DNA from: Brassica napus
Taxonomy: Eukaryota; Streptophyta; Magnoliopsida; Brassicales; Brassicaceae
Length of the DNA stretch: 64,000 nt
Assembly: GCF_020379485.1 (NCBI RefSeq)
Contig: NC_063448.1
Coordinates: 20,173,726 to 20,237,725, forward strand
Direction of reading: 5' to 3'
Positions 1 through 13,855 of this stretch are shown here, in pieces. Position numbers and translations under genes: made by a program. The notes under the pieces were generated by a model. That model was not told the origin of the DNA, ran no database searches, and worked only from the letters and a program-made list of their open reading frames with translations. Position 1 is the stretch's first letter. The number at the start of each line of letters is the position of its first letter.

Positions 1-419
1 GAAAGAATCTACATCGCCTTAATTTCATTTTTGTCTAAACAGAGTTTCACAGGACTAAGCATGAAAAGCAATCGATTTGTATTCAGAAACCTTACTTGCA
101 TGAAAAGCAATCGATGTGTATTTGCATTCAATTAATTATTTGAAACTTTGAAGCATTAGGAATTTATTGGAGTGTTTCTTGTCCCAATCAAATATTAAAC
201 CCTGAGAACAAAGTTGGCCTTCTTCAGTCAAAGTCCGCAGACGTTGATAGATATTCATATTAACAAAGTCTGAAACATTATTTTATCTCGAAATGTTTAA
301 CACCATAGAGCTCGTAAACATACAACGCAGACGGAACTTTAAAAATACTTACTGTGAATCTAAAGGGAAGAAAAGCACAAAATCTTCAGAGAGAGAAAAA
401 ACTTGGAAACATTCAGTGA

Positions 420-2971
420 CTATATGTTAGAGGTGAGCGTTCCGATCTTGTCTCGAGAATTAAAATGAAGATAGACGAGGACAAGTGAAAAGAAGTAGAG
501 AGCAAATGCCAAGACACATATCCAAAACGGATAAGTTGATCTAACATAGGCCGGTACGCCTATTATGAGGCCAACGATCACAATAATCAGAACTTCAGTA
601 GAGTAATCCCAAGTCAATCCTCTTGTGTATACAATCGCTAATATAATCGAAATTCCCAGCAGATTGTTCATCGTAACATCCTTGTATATCTACAAGAACA
701 AACCACATGACTTATTTTATAACATCCCGATTTTTGATATACGGTTGTGTATATTGAAAAGCCAATCGCCATTGACCGTAGGCGTTACACATTTACTAGT
801 TAATAATAAATGGAGTTTGAATGAAACTAACCTCAGAGAATGTATCTGATGTAACTCTAGCCTTGTCTTTCTTGCGACAGAAGTGAGCAGTCAAAGCGTT
901 TCTTAGGTTTCTTGCCAAAGGGATCACTACAAAGACAACATAGAAGGAAGGAACTCCAGCTGATTTAGACAAAAGCTCGATGTTCGCCATGAAAGGCGTT
1001 GCAAGAAATAGGACAATTAAAATCCCTACAATAACTTCAATTGTAGCTCTCATGGTTCTCTGGGAGAGCAACTTAGCTACAAGACTTTCCTTTGGTTGTT
1101 CCATCCTCAAAACTCTATCCTCCTGATGACATTAACACTTCTCCCATTTTCTTAATCTGATCAAGCAGCTTAAATATGAAATGGGAAAAGTGTAATGTAC
1201 TTACAGCTCGGTTATCTCTTTGACACTCGGTGCTATCGAAACTAAACTTGTACTGTTTGAGCCATCGTGAGATTCCTTTCTCGAATTCAATCTCATCTAT
1301 CTCACCATCACTATCGCTATCGAAATCAGCAAGCAATGTTGTAGCAAGCTCATGTATGTCACACTTCATTCGTCCTAGCATCCCAAACTCCACAGTCAGA
1401 TCCTTAAGCTCTGACACTTGGATCTTTCCATCTTTGTTTACATCTATCTTTTCAAACAATCTGCAGAACAACCAGTAACTAAGTAAGTTTCCATCTCAAA
1501 ACCAATTAACAAATAATCCTTATGCATAATATAAGGTCATAACTTAATGTGAAGCTAGAAATGTTGAGTTTTTTTTGGGGCTTCTAACTTAAAATCAAAT
1601 GGCTGTAAGTGGAATAGCCCAAGTCTCTTATATATTATTCATGCCCCACTGAAACCCTGATACTGGAATTAAAAGGTGCTTAAAGCTGGAATAAAAACCT
1701 GTGCAAGCTCTCTTTACTTAATTGTCCATTTTTAATAAAGCTTTGAGGTGAAAAATTCTGCAAATGCTTATGTACTTCTGACATGAGCTCAAACCTTGCA
1801 CGATCTAAGCTCTTCTCTTGGTCTGCTGTATCAAAATACTGCGGCAAAAGCGTGTTAGATTTGGCATATATACTAAGATCATTTATAATACATATGGATC
1901 TTGGAGTTTCATATATGTTTGAGGGTGGCATATACCGAATAAAGAAAGTAGACAACAGTTGCAGAACCAGAGATTATTAGAGTGATCAAAACTATACGAT
2001 CTTTCCAAGATTTGGAATCAAACATCTCTGAAAGTGTGACCATGACGAAAGGCAATAAAGTCAGGAGCATGATCCCTGCCGCTTTCTTGTTCTTAGGATC
2101 TGCTTTTACGCCAGCTTGTGCATACAAAACCGCAAAAAATAGTCCCCAAATTAAAAAATTTCTGAAGAAAAGAGAGAATCAAGAGATTTAAAACATACCA
2201 GCAACGATCTTCATTATCAGTTGTCGTCTTGGAATCGTTGTGTCCTGTAAGGAATGTCTTAAAAAGTCATATCATGAATCAATAGGCTCAAAGAAGTAGA
2301 AGAAGAAGATCATACAGAAGAGATTCTCTGGACTTCTCCATTTCTTATGGACTGATCTGATCCCAAACCAGACAAACCAAAGACAACACAAGCTCCCCAC
2401 TGCATGGTCAAAGCAAAGACAGTGTATGCCACAGTAACTCCAACGTTATTATCCACCATTGAGTTTGCAATCTCACGGCTTCCCGTTAGTCCACTTGCTG
2501 AGATCAAACCCCAAAACAAGGCTTAGTCTTACATCATAATCAAAAATATTCTAAAAGCTAAAGATGAAAGAGCTTCTTACAGAGAATAAGGGCTATTCTT
2601 GTGAACATTGTAAGGAGAGGGAACACAATTCCGCCGTAGAAACCGACCTCGAAGATCACAAAGAGCTTAGTCCTTCCTTCAGACAAGAAGTTTTCACCGA
2701 TGATCAGTAGACAACCAAAGGAGAAAACTTGGAAGACGTATCCTGCAACATTGTCTGCACATGGCAGAAACCCGTAGACATGAACACAAGCATTCTTGGA
2801 AAGGCGATTTGGCGGATCGAGAGTTAGAATTTCATAGCTGGATTCTTCTTGAGATCCATCGGAGACCAAGATTGATTTATCCGCAGACAAAGAATTTAAA
2901 ACACGACCGTTTACGGAAGAGATCAGAGCTATTACAGAGAGAAAGGACAGAAACAGAGAAAGACGTGCCAT
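420..2971 (-). CDS. NCL-type sodium/calcium exchanger-like EF-hand membrane protein, complete, 8 exons
   Basis: The protein resembles plant NCL proteins, Na+/Ca2+ exchanger-like membrane proteins with a central EF-hand domain that act in cation homeostasis. Exons I place by GT/AG sites and unbroken frame: 2971-2581, 2497-2316, 2244-2199, 2114-1936, 1838-1699, 1460-1205, 1122-832 and 680-420. They join to 581 codons plus stop, close to the family length as I recall it. The N-terminus is a signal peptide (MARLSLFLSFLSVIALISS). Hydrophobic helices lie in exons 1, 2 and 4, before the EF hands, and again in exons 7-8. Two canonical EF-hand loops are visible near residues 319-330 (DVNKDGKIQVSE) and 360-371 (DSDSDGEIDEIE), with acidic residues at positions 1, 3, 5 and 12. 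No break is seen. Exon 7's acceptor is the least certain. It probably corresponds to the Arabidopsis At2g34020-type copy rather than NCL (At1g53210) itself. Confidence 0.88.
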
Positions 2972-4030
2972 GGAAGTAAACTTGAAACAGAGTTTTTAGT
3001 GGGCAGTTTGGTCGGATCCTTCTCTTCATACGCGCATATATACACACATAAACTAAGTGATGGAACGTGATCTTTCTAGAGTGATTAGTTGAGATAAATA
3101 TTAACCATGCAGTAGTGGTAAGGATTGATTGGAACAAGACGTAAACCTCTCAGAATCCTGAGTTTATTTTTATTGCTGTTTAATTATATGAAATAAAGTT
3201 ATATCTTAAACCTCATTAAAAAACTTGGGACCGGACTAATCGTTGATGATGTTGTTCATCTAAGGATTAGTTAGGCTTGAATCCTGATACCCCGGGTAAT
3301 AGAAAAAGAATATTAAAAATTGACTTAATCAATTATCGAGTCTAAATTATAAAGAACGTGAATGGCACCACTCTTACTATTATTAGCGGATGATTATTAT
3401 AAAGAACTGATTTTTAAGTTCGGTTGAAGTTAACTTCTTTCGTTTTAATGTGTGAATCAACAAATCTCATTTTCACAGCATTAAATGCTAGTGCACACAC
3501 ATACACCACTGCTAAGTTTGGTATATAAATTTGTTCATGACTTTTACTTTTCTTTTCTTCGATATGTCCTATTGGCTATTCGGCAGAATCAAAATTAATG
3601 CTACAGAGTGGATTAATCTAAAAACATGTCACATTATCTGGTCCGAGTTCATAATACCTTCTGACTAATGAAAAAACCATAGTATCGATTAGCAACGTAC
3701 GGGAATCAACAATATGTTTTGTTGTTTGTTTCTAGTCGCTAACAATAATGAAAAAAAGAAAAGAATATATTCAAAGGAAAATCTTGGTTCACAAAGTGGA
3801 GGACAAATGTCGTTATTACTAATTTTAAAATCGTTATTCTTTTGTTTTTGCTGTACTGTAAGTGAAAGGAGGTGGAACTTAAAGAATGGGATCGTGGCAA
3901 AGAAGGAATAAATACCTTTGTTTCCACTATATATGTTCTACTTCTTCCAAATTCTTATTCTGTGATGCTCATTTCTTTTCATTACCATTTACTTTCGATT
4001 TATCTTCGCATAAACTTTAAAACAAAATTC
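2972..4030. other. Intergenic, upstream of the NCL-like gene
   Basis: AT-rich DNA with no ORF that I can support. It contains the promoter side of the minus-strand NCL-like gene. No RNA gene or transposon end is seen before the target-site duplication at 4031. Confidence 0.6.
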
Positions 4031-4035
4031 AAAAC

Positions 4036-4556
4036 TGTTACGTATCTTTGTATCCTTGATTGTGTTTGATGCGATTATGCTAAGTAAAAAAAAGACAAAG
4101 CAATTTGTTTGCCCAGTTCGTGGATCCGCCACTACGTCTGGGGGAGGCTCCTGTTCCCAATCCACTATCAGATCACTGGGAATAAACCTCCGGTGAGGAT
4201 ACAATACTCTGATCACTATATCTTTTTGTGTTACAGGATTACAAAAGAGATAAGGGATCGAGATTACAAGAACAACAAGGATCGTGAAGCTTCTCTGGCG
4301 AACTTCGACTCCACGCGACGAGGTACCCAAGCTTCTTCTTCTTCGATCTCGTTTAGCTCGATGTAGCTCTGTTCTTGAGTGTGTAACTAACTCTAACGGC
4401 TTCTTCTCGTTGCAGGTGCTTTATAAAGACGACGGCCCATCAACGCATCTTCAGCTCCGCAATCTCCCGAAACCCGCTTGATCGAGTTCCTCATTCTGAT
4501 AGTGAACGGCCCAATCCTGGAGGTCCAAGAGAGTGAAGACACAAGCCCAAACAACA
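4036..4556 (-). repeat. 3' LTR of the old Copia element
   Basis: On the plus strand it begins TGTTACG and ends CAAACAACA, and it matches 30747-31273 along its full length. On the minus strand the purine-rich tract AAGGTGGAGAT directly precedes it, as expected for a 3' LTR. Confidence 0.9.
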
Positions 4557-5103
4557 ATCTCCACCTTGACTTTACTCTCTTTCTCATTCAGACAAAACAT
4601 CCAAACCCTAGCCTCCAGTCGACTCTCTCGACTCCTCTTGCCTCTCCGATCTCTGCCATGCTTCTCCGCCTCTCAGAACAACTTCTTCCTCCAGTTAAAA
4701 TCCACCTCGGAGATAAATGAAAAGACTCCCTTTAGCTCCTATCCTCTGATCTGACCTCGGGACACACATCTGACCAGTCAATAACCCAAAAAACTGAAAC
4801 TGAGACGACGACTGCTCTCTGATCAACCTCTGACCCGACGCTGACTCTTCGGAGATGACTACACTCATCGGAACACAGAAAACCTCTCTTGACTCCTCAG
4901 GTAACTCCACCTTCTGACTCACTTTAGTTTCCTAGTGAAACCGAGACCTTGACTCTTCACAAAAGATTTGATCTTTAAGGATCTAACTCTTATGAACTTG
5001 AACTAACACTCTGTCTTCTTTCCATTTCGACGTAACCCATGAGATTCCTCTTCCTGCTGTAAGACGAATCCTCTGCCATCTTCACAACCGTAGGCTGACG
5101 AGC
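4557..5103 (-). other. Copia 3' non-coding region with polypurine tract
   Basis: Sequence between the end of the pol region and the 3' LTR. It holds the polypurine tract next to the LTR and no supported ORF. Confidence 0.6.
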
Positions 5104-6810
5104 CTACTCCAGAACCTTGACGCTTATCAGACTCTTCTCCAGAGTCTTTCCAGGTACACTCTTTGCTAGAATATCCGCTAGATTTAGGCTAGTGTGAACC
5201 TTGACAACTGTAGCTTCTCCTGCTTCTATCACATCTCTGATAAAATTGAACTTAGTACGAATGTGTTTAGTCCTTTCATGATAACCACCGTTCTTAGCTA
5301 AGAAAATTGCACACTGTGAATCACAATTTATTTTAACTGCTTGTTGCTCATAACCTAACTCTTCGCAAAACCATTTAAGCCATAGTGCCTCCTTAGATGA
5401 TTCTGTTAGGGCCATATACTCTGATTCAGTGGTCGATAGAGCCACTACTGGTTGCAGACCCGATTTCCAGCTAACTGTGTTGCCTCCCACTTGAAACAAA
5501 TACCCAGTGACTGACCTACTTCGATCCAAATCAGTAGCGTAATCCGCATCACAGAATCCCTCTACCTTGAAGTCTGATCCTTTAGTGAACGTTAAGTTGT
5601 AGTTGAACGTACCCTTAATGTACCTTAGGATCCACTTCACTGTTTCCCAATGATCACGTCATGGATTTCCCATGAATCGACTAACTAAACCAACTGCGTG
5701 AGCTATGTCTGGTCGTGATCCCACCATAGCATACATGAGACTCCCAACTGTGCTTGCATATGGGATGTCTTCCATGTGCACTGATTCGATCACACTTTCT
5801 TTCTCGTCTAAGCTCCTCAACTTAAAATGAGATCCCATAGGAGTAGTAACCGGCTTGCAATTTGCCATGTTAAAGGTTGAGAGTACTTGCTTCAAGTACT
5901 TTCCCTGAGACAATTTTAGAAAACCCTTCTCTCTGTTTCTGAAGATATCCATTCCAAGGATCCTAGAAGCTCGTCCTAAATCCTTCATCTCGAATTCACA
6001 ACTCAAACTCTTCTTCAAACTCTGAATGCCTTTTGAATCCTTCGAGGCTACTAGCATATCATCAACGTAGATAAGTATATAGATTCTTTCTGAACTTTAT
6101 GTGCCTCTGATGTAAACACACAGATCATAACAACTATGCTTAAACTTCTGATCCTTCACGAACTCATCAAAACGTTTATTCCATTGCCTTAGTGACTGCT
6201 TGAGACCGTACAAAGACTTCTTCAGCAGACACACCCAATCTTCCTTGCCTTTAACAATGAACCCCTCCGGCTGCTCCATGTAGATTTATTCGTCTAGAGT
6301 ACCATTTAGAAAAGCTGTCGTGACATCTAGTTGTTCTAGCTCTAAGTCCTCATTCACAACTAGAGACAAGATCAGCCTGATAGATACATGTTTCACAACA
6401 GGTGCAAAAACCTCATTGTAATATATCCCTTCTACTTGAGAATAGCCTTTAGCCACCAATCTAGATTTAAATCTAGGATCTTCAACTCCTGGAATCCCTA
6501 GCTTCTTCTCAGGTCACTTTACTAAATCCCAAGTTCCATTTTTCTCCAAAAAAATCATCTCCTCTACATTTGATGCATTCCATTCTTTGATCTCACGTGT
6601 CCTCATAGCCTCTGCATAGGACCGTGGCTCATATATCTCGATGTCTTGTGCAGCTGCCAAAGCATAAGCCACGACATCAAAATCATCAAATTTAGATGGC
6701 ATCTTAGTCTCTCTACGACTTCTGTCTCTTGCTAGAATGTAACCGCTTAAATCATGCTCCCCTTCTGTACTGCTTTCTGACTCATTCTCTACTGAACCTC
6801 GTTCAATGAC
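5104..6810 (-). pseudogene. Copia pol remnant: reverse transcriptase and RNase H
   Basis: This is the C-terminal half of the old Copia polyprotein, broken by stops and frameshifts. The RNase H part (5640-5104) shows FCDADYATDLDRSRSVTGY and STTESEYMALTESSKEALW. The RT part (6057-5659) holds LGMDIFRN and the region up to PYASTVGSLMYAMVGSRPD. Further upstream, 6279-6097 carries MEQPEGF and SLYGLKQS, and 6702-6514 carries the start of the RT domain. The YVDD box region near 6060 is disrupted. The upstream continuation was displaced by the Gypsy insertion at 6811 and resumes after 14995 and again after 21076. Confidence 0.88.
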
Positions 6811-6999
6811 TATTGGGGTCGAAAACGGTTACGACGATGTTAACGTCCAAATCCCCGAAGAAGAAAAACGTAGAAACCTTCTTCGACAAATACTTTTTCG
6901 AAATAGATTCTTCTTTACGAAAACTTTTACGGAGGAAACGCGAGTCATCGGACAAAAGCCCGAAAAGGATCGTTACGCAGCCACCTAACACGTGCTCCG

Positions 7000-7160
7000 C
7001 TCGGTCGCTACGTAGCGACCGAGTTTGAGCCAAGGCTCGGTCGCTACATAGCGACCGAACGTCCATTCCGCTCGGTCGCTACGTAGCGACCAAGCTCAAA
7101 CCGAAGTTCGGTCGCTACGTAGCGATCTAGCGCTCGGTCGCTACGTAGCGATCGAGCTCT
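7000..7160. repeat. Array of palindromes, core GGTCGCTACGTAGCGACC
   Basis: Five copies of a palindrome of up to 24 bp (CTCGGTCGCTAC followed by its reverse complement) are spaced by about 10-16 bp. Equivalent arrays occur in the other LTR copies near 14040-14180, 17070-17210 and 20090-20270. Each unit could form a hairpin in single-stranded DNA or RNA. Confidence 0.9.
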
Positions 7161-7589
7161 TCCGAAACGTTGATACGACATTAGTCCATGCGTTCTCATC
7201 TACCCTTCGATGCTATCTCCCGAAGACCGTAGCGAACCCATTTCACGATTCCCCGCCATTCTAAGTTATCGATCAAATTTTACCGTAAAAACTGCGGAAA
7301 GTTCGTTCTTTATCGAAAGAAGCCGTAATAAACGCTTCGAGTCGGAAGACGTCCCAAAGGGACCTAAGAGATGACTCGAGGCCCAACTTACGATTTCTTA
7401 ACCAACAGCCCGTAAGCCGCATGACGGTTTACGCTTGGTTTGCAAGGAAAGATAAATGTGAAGTTTCCGCGGATAAATACGAAATTTTGAAGATAATTAC
7501 GAAGATCCGAAAAAAATGGAATATCTCCATTTTTATGCTATGGCGGCTAGGGGCAGAAGGGGAAAAGCGTAAACCGACCTTGGAGCCAG

Positions 7590-7597
7590 TATATAAG
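7590..7597 (+). promoter_or_regulatory. TATA box of Gypsy LTR
   Basis: TATATAAG lies about 385 bp before the LTR end and is conserved in all four LTR copies of this element. It is probably the U3/R promoter. The transcription start is inferred about 30 bp downstream. Confidence 0.6.
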
Positions 7598-7976
7598 GAG
7601 TCCTAGGCGAGAGGCATGGAGGAGGACTTTTTTGACAGCAGACTTAGCACTTAGAGCGATTTTAGGCAATTTTCCGTTATTGTTATTCGATCTGCGACTC
7701 AATTAGGTTTTTGCCGTCTTAGGGTTTTAGAACTAGGAATCTCGCCGACAGCTCTCGTACCCCAGGCACTTACCTTATTATAAATGCTCAAACGCAAATT
7801 CAGAATAAGAACTATCTTGCTCTCTCTTTCGATTTCTTATTTTATAATTGTTCTTGTTTCATGTTCTGATTGCTTGGCGTGTGGTATTAGCAGATATCCG
7901 GGACCTCTGGAAAATTAGGGTTCTCCTACTTTCCTAATTTAAACAGAAATCGACAGTGCGAATTTTGGTTCCCACA

Positions 7977-7994
7977 GTTTGGCGCTAGAAGGAG
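7977..7994 (+). other. Primer binding site of Gypsy element
   Basis: GTTTGGCGCTAGAAGG directly follows the 5' LTR end. This is the position and style of a tRNA primer binding site. I do not name the tRNA. Confidence 0.65.
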
Positions 7995-8046
7995 GGGGGG
8001 GGGTACAGATCAATCTAACTCTCAACCACATCACGCTCAACCTGAC

Positions 8047-9579
8047 ATGTCAACTGACGACACGGATAACGTGCAGACTCCTCTTAACGGAGGCAGTGGC
8101 ACTGATCTCCACACTCCCGCAGCGGACGTATCCACGGCCAACGCACCAGCCAACGCCGCGGCGCTCGAGGAGTTTAAAAAGATGTTCACCACCTACGAAA
8201 AAAGGTCAGAAGAACAGGATAAGCTCGTGAGCACCTTGACCTAACAAGTTGAAACTTTAACGACAAGGACTCGAGCAATCCGCCCCCACGGAACCACTAA
8301 AGTCCGCGGGAAAAGACTCGACTTTGCAACCCCACTCAACAGGCCTGGAGCCGCGCAGGAACGACCTTCGGGTCAAAACCCTAGCGAGAAATCTCCCGTC
8401 GAAAAGGGAAACTCCGAAAGCCCTCCGCCTCCCACGAAGGTTTCAGAGGACAACGGAGTCGAGCAAGTCGACCTGGATCCTAGTGATGTCTCCAACAATA
8501 CTGATGAGGACGTCGACAGACATCCAAGGAGGACCAGAAGCCGATTCACTCGGGAAAGCTCTCCGTTCGACAAACCAATGACAGAAGAGGAGGAAATCCT
8601 CTATTGGAACGAACAAGAAGAGCTGGCTGAAAAGCAAACCGAGCTCACTCGCAGTAAACGCCGACAAGCGTGGAAATCTACTGACGAGACGTCGGATATA
8701 CGCGATCTTCGCGACTATATCACCAAGACTACGACAGAAGTAAGAGCCATAAAATCCCAAATCCATCACGCTACCAGCGCGGCCCCCGAGATCGACAGGC
8801 TGCTGGAAGGGGCTCGGAAGACCCCTTTCACCGCTCGCATCTCAGATACGAGGGTATTCGATCCAGGAAAAATCAAAGTACCGAAGTATGATGGTACGAC
8901 CGATCTGAGAGCGCACCTTCAGGCTTTCCACATCACGATGGGAAGAGCGAGGCTGAAGGACGACGAAAGAGACACCGGCTACTGCCGCCTGTTCGTCGAG
9001 AATCTAGAAGGAGCAGCCCTCGAATGGTTCGTGCGCCTTAAGCGAAACTCTATCGGAAGTTTCCGACAGCTCGCATCGGAATTCCTTAAGCAATACTCTA
9101 TGTTCATAGATAGAGAAACTTCCGATGTCGATCTCTGGAGTCTGTCCCAGAGGGAAGACGAACCCCTCCGCGAGTTCATCAGCCGATTCAAGTTGGTAAT
9201 GTCTAGGGTCAGCGGGATAAGCGACAAGGTGGCCATCGATGCGCTCAGAAAGGCGCTCTGGTACAAGTCGAAATTCAGAAAATGGATATCCCTCGAAAAA
9301 CCGCGAACAATCCAAGACGCCCTCCACAAGGCGACAGACTACTTCATGATCGAGGAAGAAACGAAAATCTTATCGCAAAAACATAAGTCAGCGAGATCAT
9401 CCTCGAAAGATGTAGACCCAAAAACAAGGAAGAAGAACCCTCGTAACGACAAGTATGTCCATCACGAGGGGGAAGAACTCCAAGGAGCGCAGAATTACGC
9501 GATCGGCTCAGACCAGGGCCGAACCACGGGTAATACTTGGACTCACAATCAAGGATACAATGAAAACACTTTTTGCTAG
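8047..9579 (+). pseudogene. Gypsy gag, broken
   Basis: The reading starts at ATG 8047 ([10 protein letters not shown]) and is closed by a stop at 8242-8244. After a gap with frameshifts, a 333-codon ORF (8578-9579) carries the retrotransposon gag core: [28 protein letters not shown] and [12 protein letters not shown], then [15 protein letters not shown]. It ends early at 9577-9579, just before the expected zinc-knuckle region. Gag would form the particle that packages element RNA. The present form is not expected to be functional. Confidence 0.85.
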
Positions 9580-9828
9580 TTCCACCAGTCCCGAGGACAC
9601 TCCACGACTAACTGCAAGGTCTTGGGAGCAAGGCTGGCCGCGAAGCTACTACCCGGAGAACTCTCGGAAGTGACCAGCGTGAAAGATCTCATCCTCGAGA
9701 CCGATCGCCCCCCGAAGCCGGACAGAAATCTTCCCGCGGAGAGATCTCCTTAAAGAAACCAATCTGGGGATAAACGCGGCAGGAGGCCAGACAACAAAGG
9801 GAACGATAACAATCGTCGTAGAGTCAAC

Positions 9829-10623
9829 ATGATCATCGGAGGATCGCAATTCTGCAACAATACGGTTTCGGCCATCAAGGCTTACCAGCGGAAGGCGGAG
9901 TCAAGCGCAAACTGGCCTACATGGTCTCCTACCCGAGATGATCAGAACTGCTCAATCACCTTCACGAAGGAGGAAGCCGGCGGGATCGATCAACCTCACT
10001 GCGATCCGCTCGTCATAGACGTCGTCATACGAGATCTGGAAGTCGGAAGAGTACTCATTGACACGGGAAGCACGGTCAATGTAATCTTCAGCGACACTCT
10101 CAATCGGATGAGCATCGAACTCGGGGAAGTAACTCCAACTCCGAAACCGCTCACAGGCTTTTCAGGCGAAGTATGTATGACCCTCGGATCGATCCAGCTA
10201 CCAGTCATGGCCAAGGAGATCACAAAAATCATCGAGATCCAGCTACCAGTCATGGCCAAGGAGATCACAAAAATCATCGAGTTCGCGGTAGTCGATCATC
10301 CTGCCATCTACAACGTGATCATGAGAACCCCATGGCTCAACGCTATGCAAGCCGTTCCATCGACGTACCACCTGGGCGTCAAATTCCCAACCCCATACGG
10401 AGTCGCATCTATCTTGGGATGTCAGAAACAGTCGCGACTGTGCTTCCTCGTGGAACACAAGCCAAGACAGATGACGACCTCTGCAACGGTAAATCGCAAA
10501 CGCATGAAGATTGATAAATCTTCGACCGACGTTCCAAGAAAAGACGATTTAACATCGTCTGCTAACGCAGGCGCTTCGGGTGTCAAAACTCAACATGAGT
10601 CCGAAGCCGATGCTACAACTTAA
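9829..10623 (+). CDS. Gypsy aspartic protease region, 264 codons
   Basis: The active-site motif [13 protein letters not shown] is present, as is the family segment [20 protein letters not shown]. This is the protease that processes gag-pol. An in-frame 45-bp duplication (10192-10236 and 10237-10281) repeats [15 protein letters not shown]. The ORF ends at 10623 with no reverse transcriptase after it, so this is a remnant of gag-pol rather than a working gene. Confidence 0.8.
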   Translation: MIIGGSQFCNNTVSAIKAYQRKAESSANWPTWSPTRDDQNCSITFTKEEAGGIDQPHCDPLVIDVVIRDLEVGRVLIDTGSTVNVIFSDTLNRMSIELGEVTPTPKPLTGFSGEVCMTLGSIQLPVMAKEITKIIEIQLPVMAKEITKIIEFAVVDHPAIYNVIMRTPWLNAMQAVPSTYHLGVKFPTPYGVASILGCQKQSRLCFLVEHKPRQMTTSATVNRKRMKIDKSSTDVPRKDDLTSSANAGASGVKTQHESEADATT

Positions 10624-11798
10624 CCGGAACATCCGGAAGAGAACACTGACCCAGCCACGATCATCACGATCAAGACGCTCAGCACGACAACAACCGCCGA
10701 GTGAAAATGCTCGCGGCACAAAACAAAACTACGAGATGGCTTGATCCTCGAAAGGGGTATGTAGGCAGCTCGTCGAAAGACGAGTTCAGCTGTCCCCCTC
10801 TCTAAAAAGGGGGGAGAGTGGCTGCGTATACTCGTATACTCCCACATAGGAAAATATGCGTTATTGTAATCAAATTCTATAGAGATTTCAAAAATTTCTA
10901 CGTTCAATATGCGTCTCTCCTTTTTAAGACAAAATCGCAAAACAATTTCACTTCAGCACCGAAAATATACGTATAGTCTTCGAAATAACTGCGAGACGTC
11001 GCCAAGTTAAAAATCGAGATGATACGAACAAATTGTCCGAACGCGACCACTACAAATCTTACACTCCATTCGTCGATTGGCCCTGACGAACACATCAGCC
11101 GTCTTAAACAAACGCAACTTGATCACTCTTTTGATCTTCAAACGTTCAACACAAGGACGAAAGCGCGCTACAAAAAAATCCAAAATTTTGGTCTTGCACT
11201 TCCAGTTGGCTTAAAAATTGTCTCTGGAAAGATGCTCGATTCGTACTATACAAGTCGTATAAGCTGAGAACCTATCGCATTCTTTAAATCGGTACGAATC
11301 AGGTAGAAATCGCAACAGGAAAACCGATAGCCGGCTAGTCACCGCACAAACCTTAAAACCGAGAGTAAACCTAGGTCTTGCTCTAAACCCATCGCATTGG
11401 TCTCAGACATCTCAAGACATGATATCTAAACGATACGAGATCCTAAAACATGTCTCTTCGTTCAGATCTCAACGTTCCCGAAAGATCGTAGATAATTGTA
11501 ATGAAAACTCACGTCTCGAACAAACTAAGAGATTGAACACCTCAACGAAGTTAAATATGAGACGACAACTCATGTTTACTTCAAACCCACTCTAAACAAA
11601 GTAACTCAAACAAACATCCATTATATAAACCACTTAGGGGTAGGGGTTCAAAGCCACCAACGGCCAGTCCCGACAAAAACGGCCAAAATAGGCCCACACA
11701 AAGTTCGAAGGCCACACTCGGCCAGACATATATGAACAAAGGCCACACTCGGCCGCTAAATACTAGACAAAGGGAAAAACTCCTTCCCGTCAAAACAC
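10624..11798. other. Internal Gypsy sequence with no ORF
   Basis: RT, RNase H and integrase should follow the protease, but no such motif is found here on either strand. A short direct repeat with the words GGCCACACTCGGCC occurs at about 11703-11756. Confidence 0.6.
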
Positions 11799-13594
<1,796 letters not shown>

Positions 13595-13855
13595 CTCGTG
13601 TTTTTCTTTTTAATCAAGAAGGAAATGATAGAGAGAAAGAGAAAGAACTTTTCAAGAAAAACCTCTCTATGAGAATGAGTAAGTGTGAAGATTGTGAAGA
13701 AATTACCTTCCTTCTTATAGGCATGAGAAATTACTATTTACTTGCGGATTTTTGGACACGAACTTCGCCCAAATACACCAATCTCGTCTGAACTCGCCAT
13801 ACCGCGCATTCTAACCTCGCTAGAAATCCACGCTCCCAACAAGCTGGGGGCTAAC

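Larger units (their letters stand above)
6811..7976 (+). repeat. 5' LTR of Tat-type Gypsy element
   Basis: It begins TATTGGGGTCG (the usual TG has become TA) and ends GGTTCCCACA. It is followed by the PBS. It contains five near-perfect palindromes built on GGTCGCTACGTAGCGACC at about 7001-7155 and a TATA box at 7590. Confidence 0.9.

Noticed and set aside
4109..4366. Small ORFs in both Copia LTRs, on both strands
   Set aside because: They lie wholly within non-coding LTR sequence, and their presence in both LTRs only reflects LTR identity.
7000..7160. CRISPR-like array of regularly spaced palindromes
   Set aside because: The spacers are short, similar and lie inside plant LTRs. There are no cas genes and the host is a plant.
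8443..9329. Minus-strand ORFs of about 66-116 codons opposite Gypsy gag
   Set aside because: Shadows of gag, unlike the true antisense gene, which lies in the 3' part of the element.
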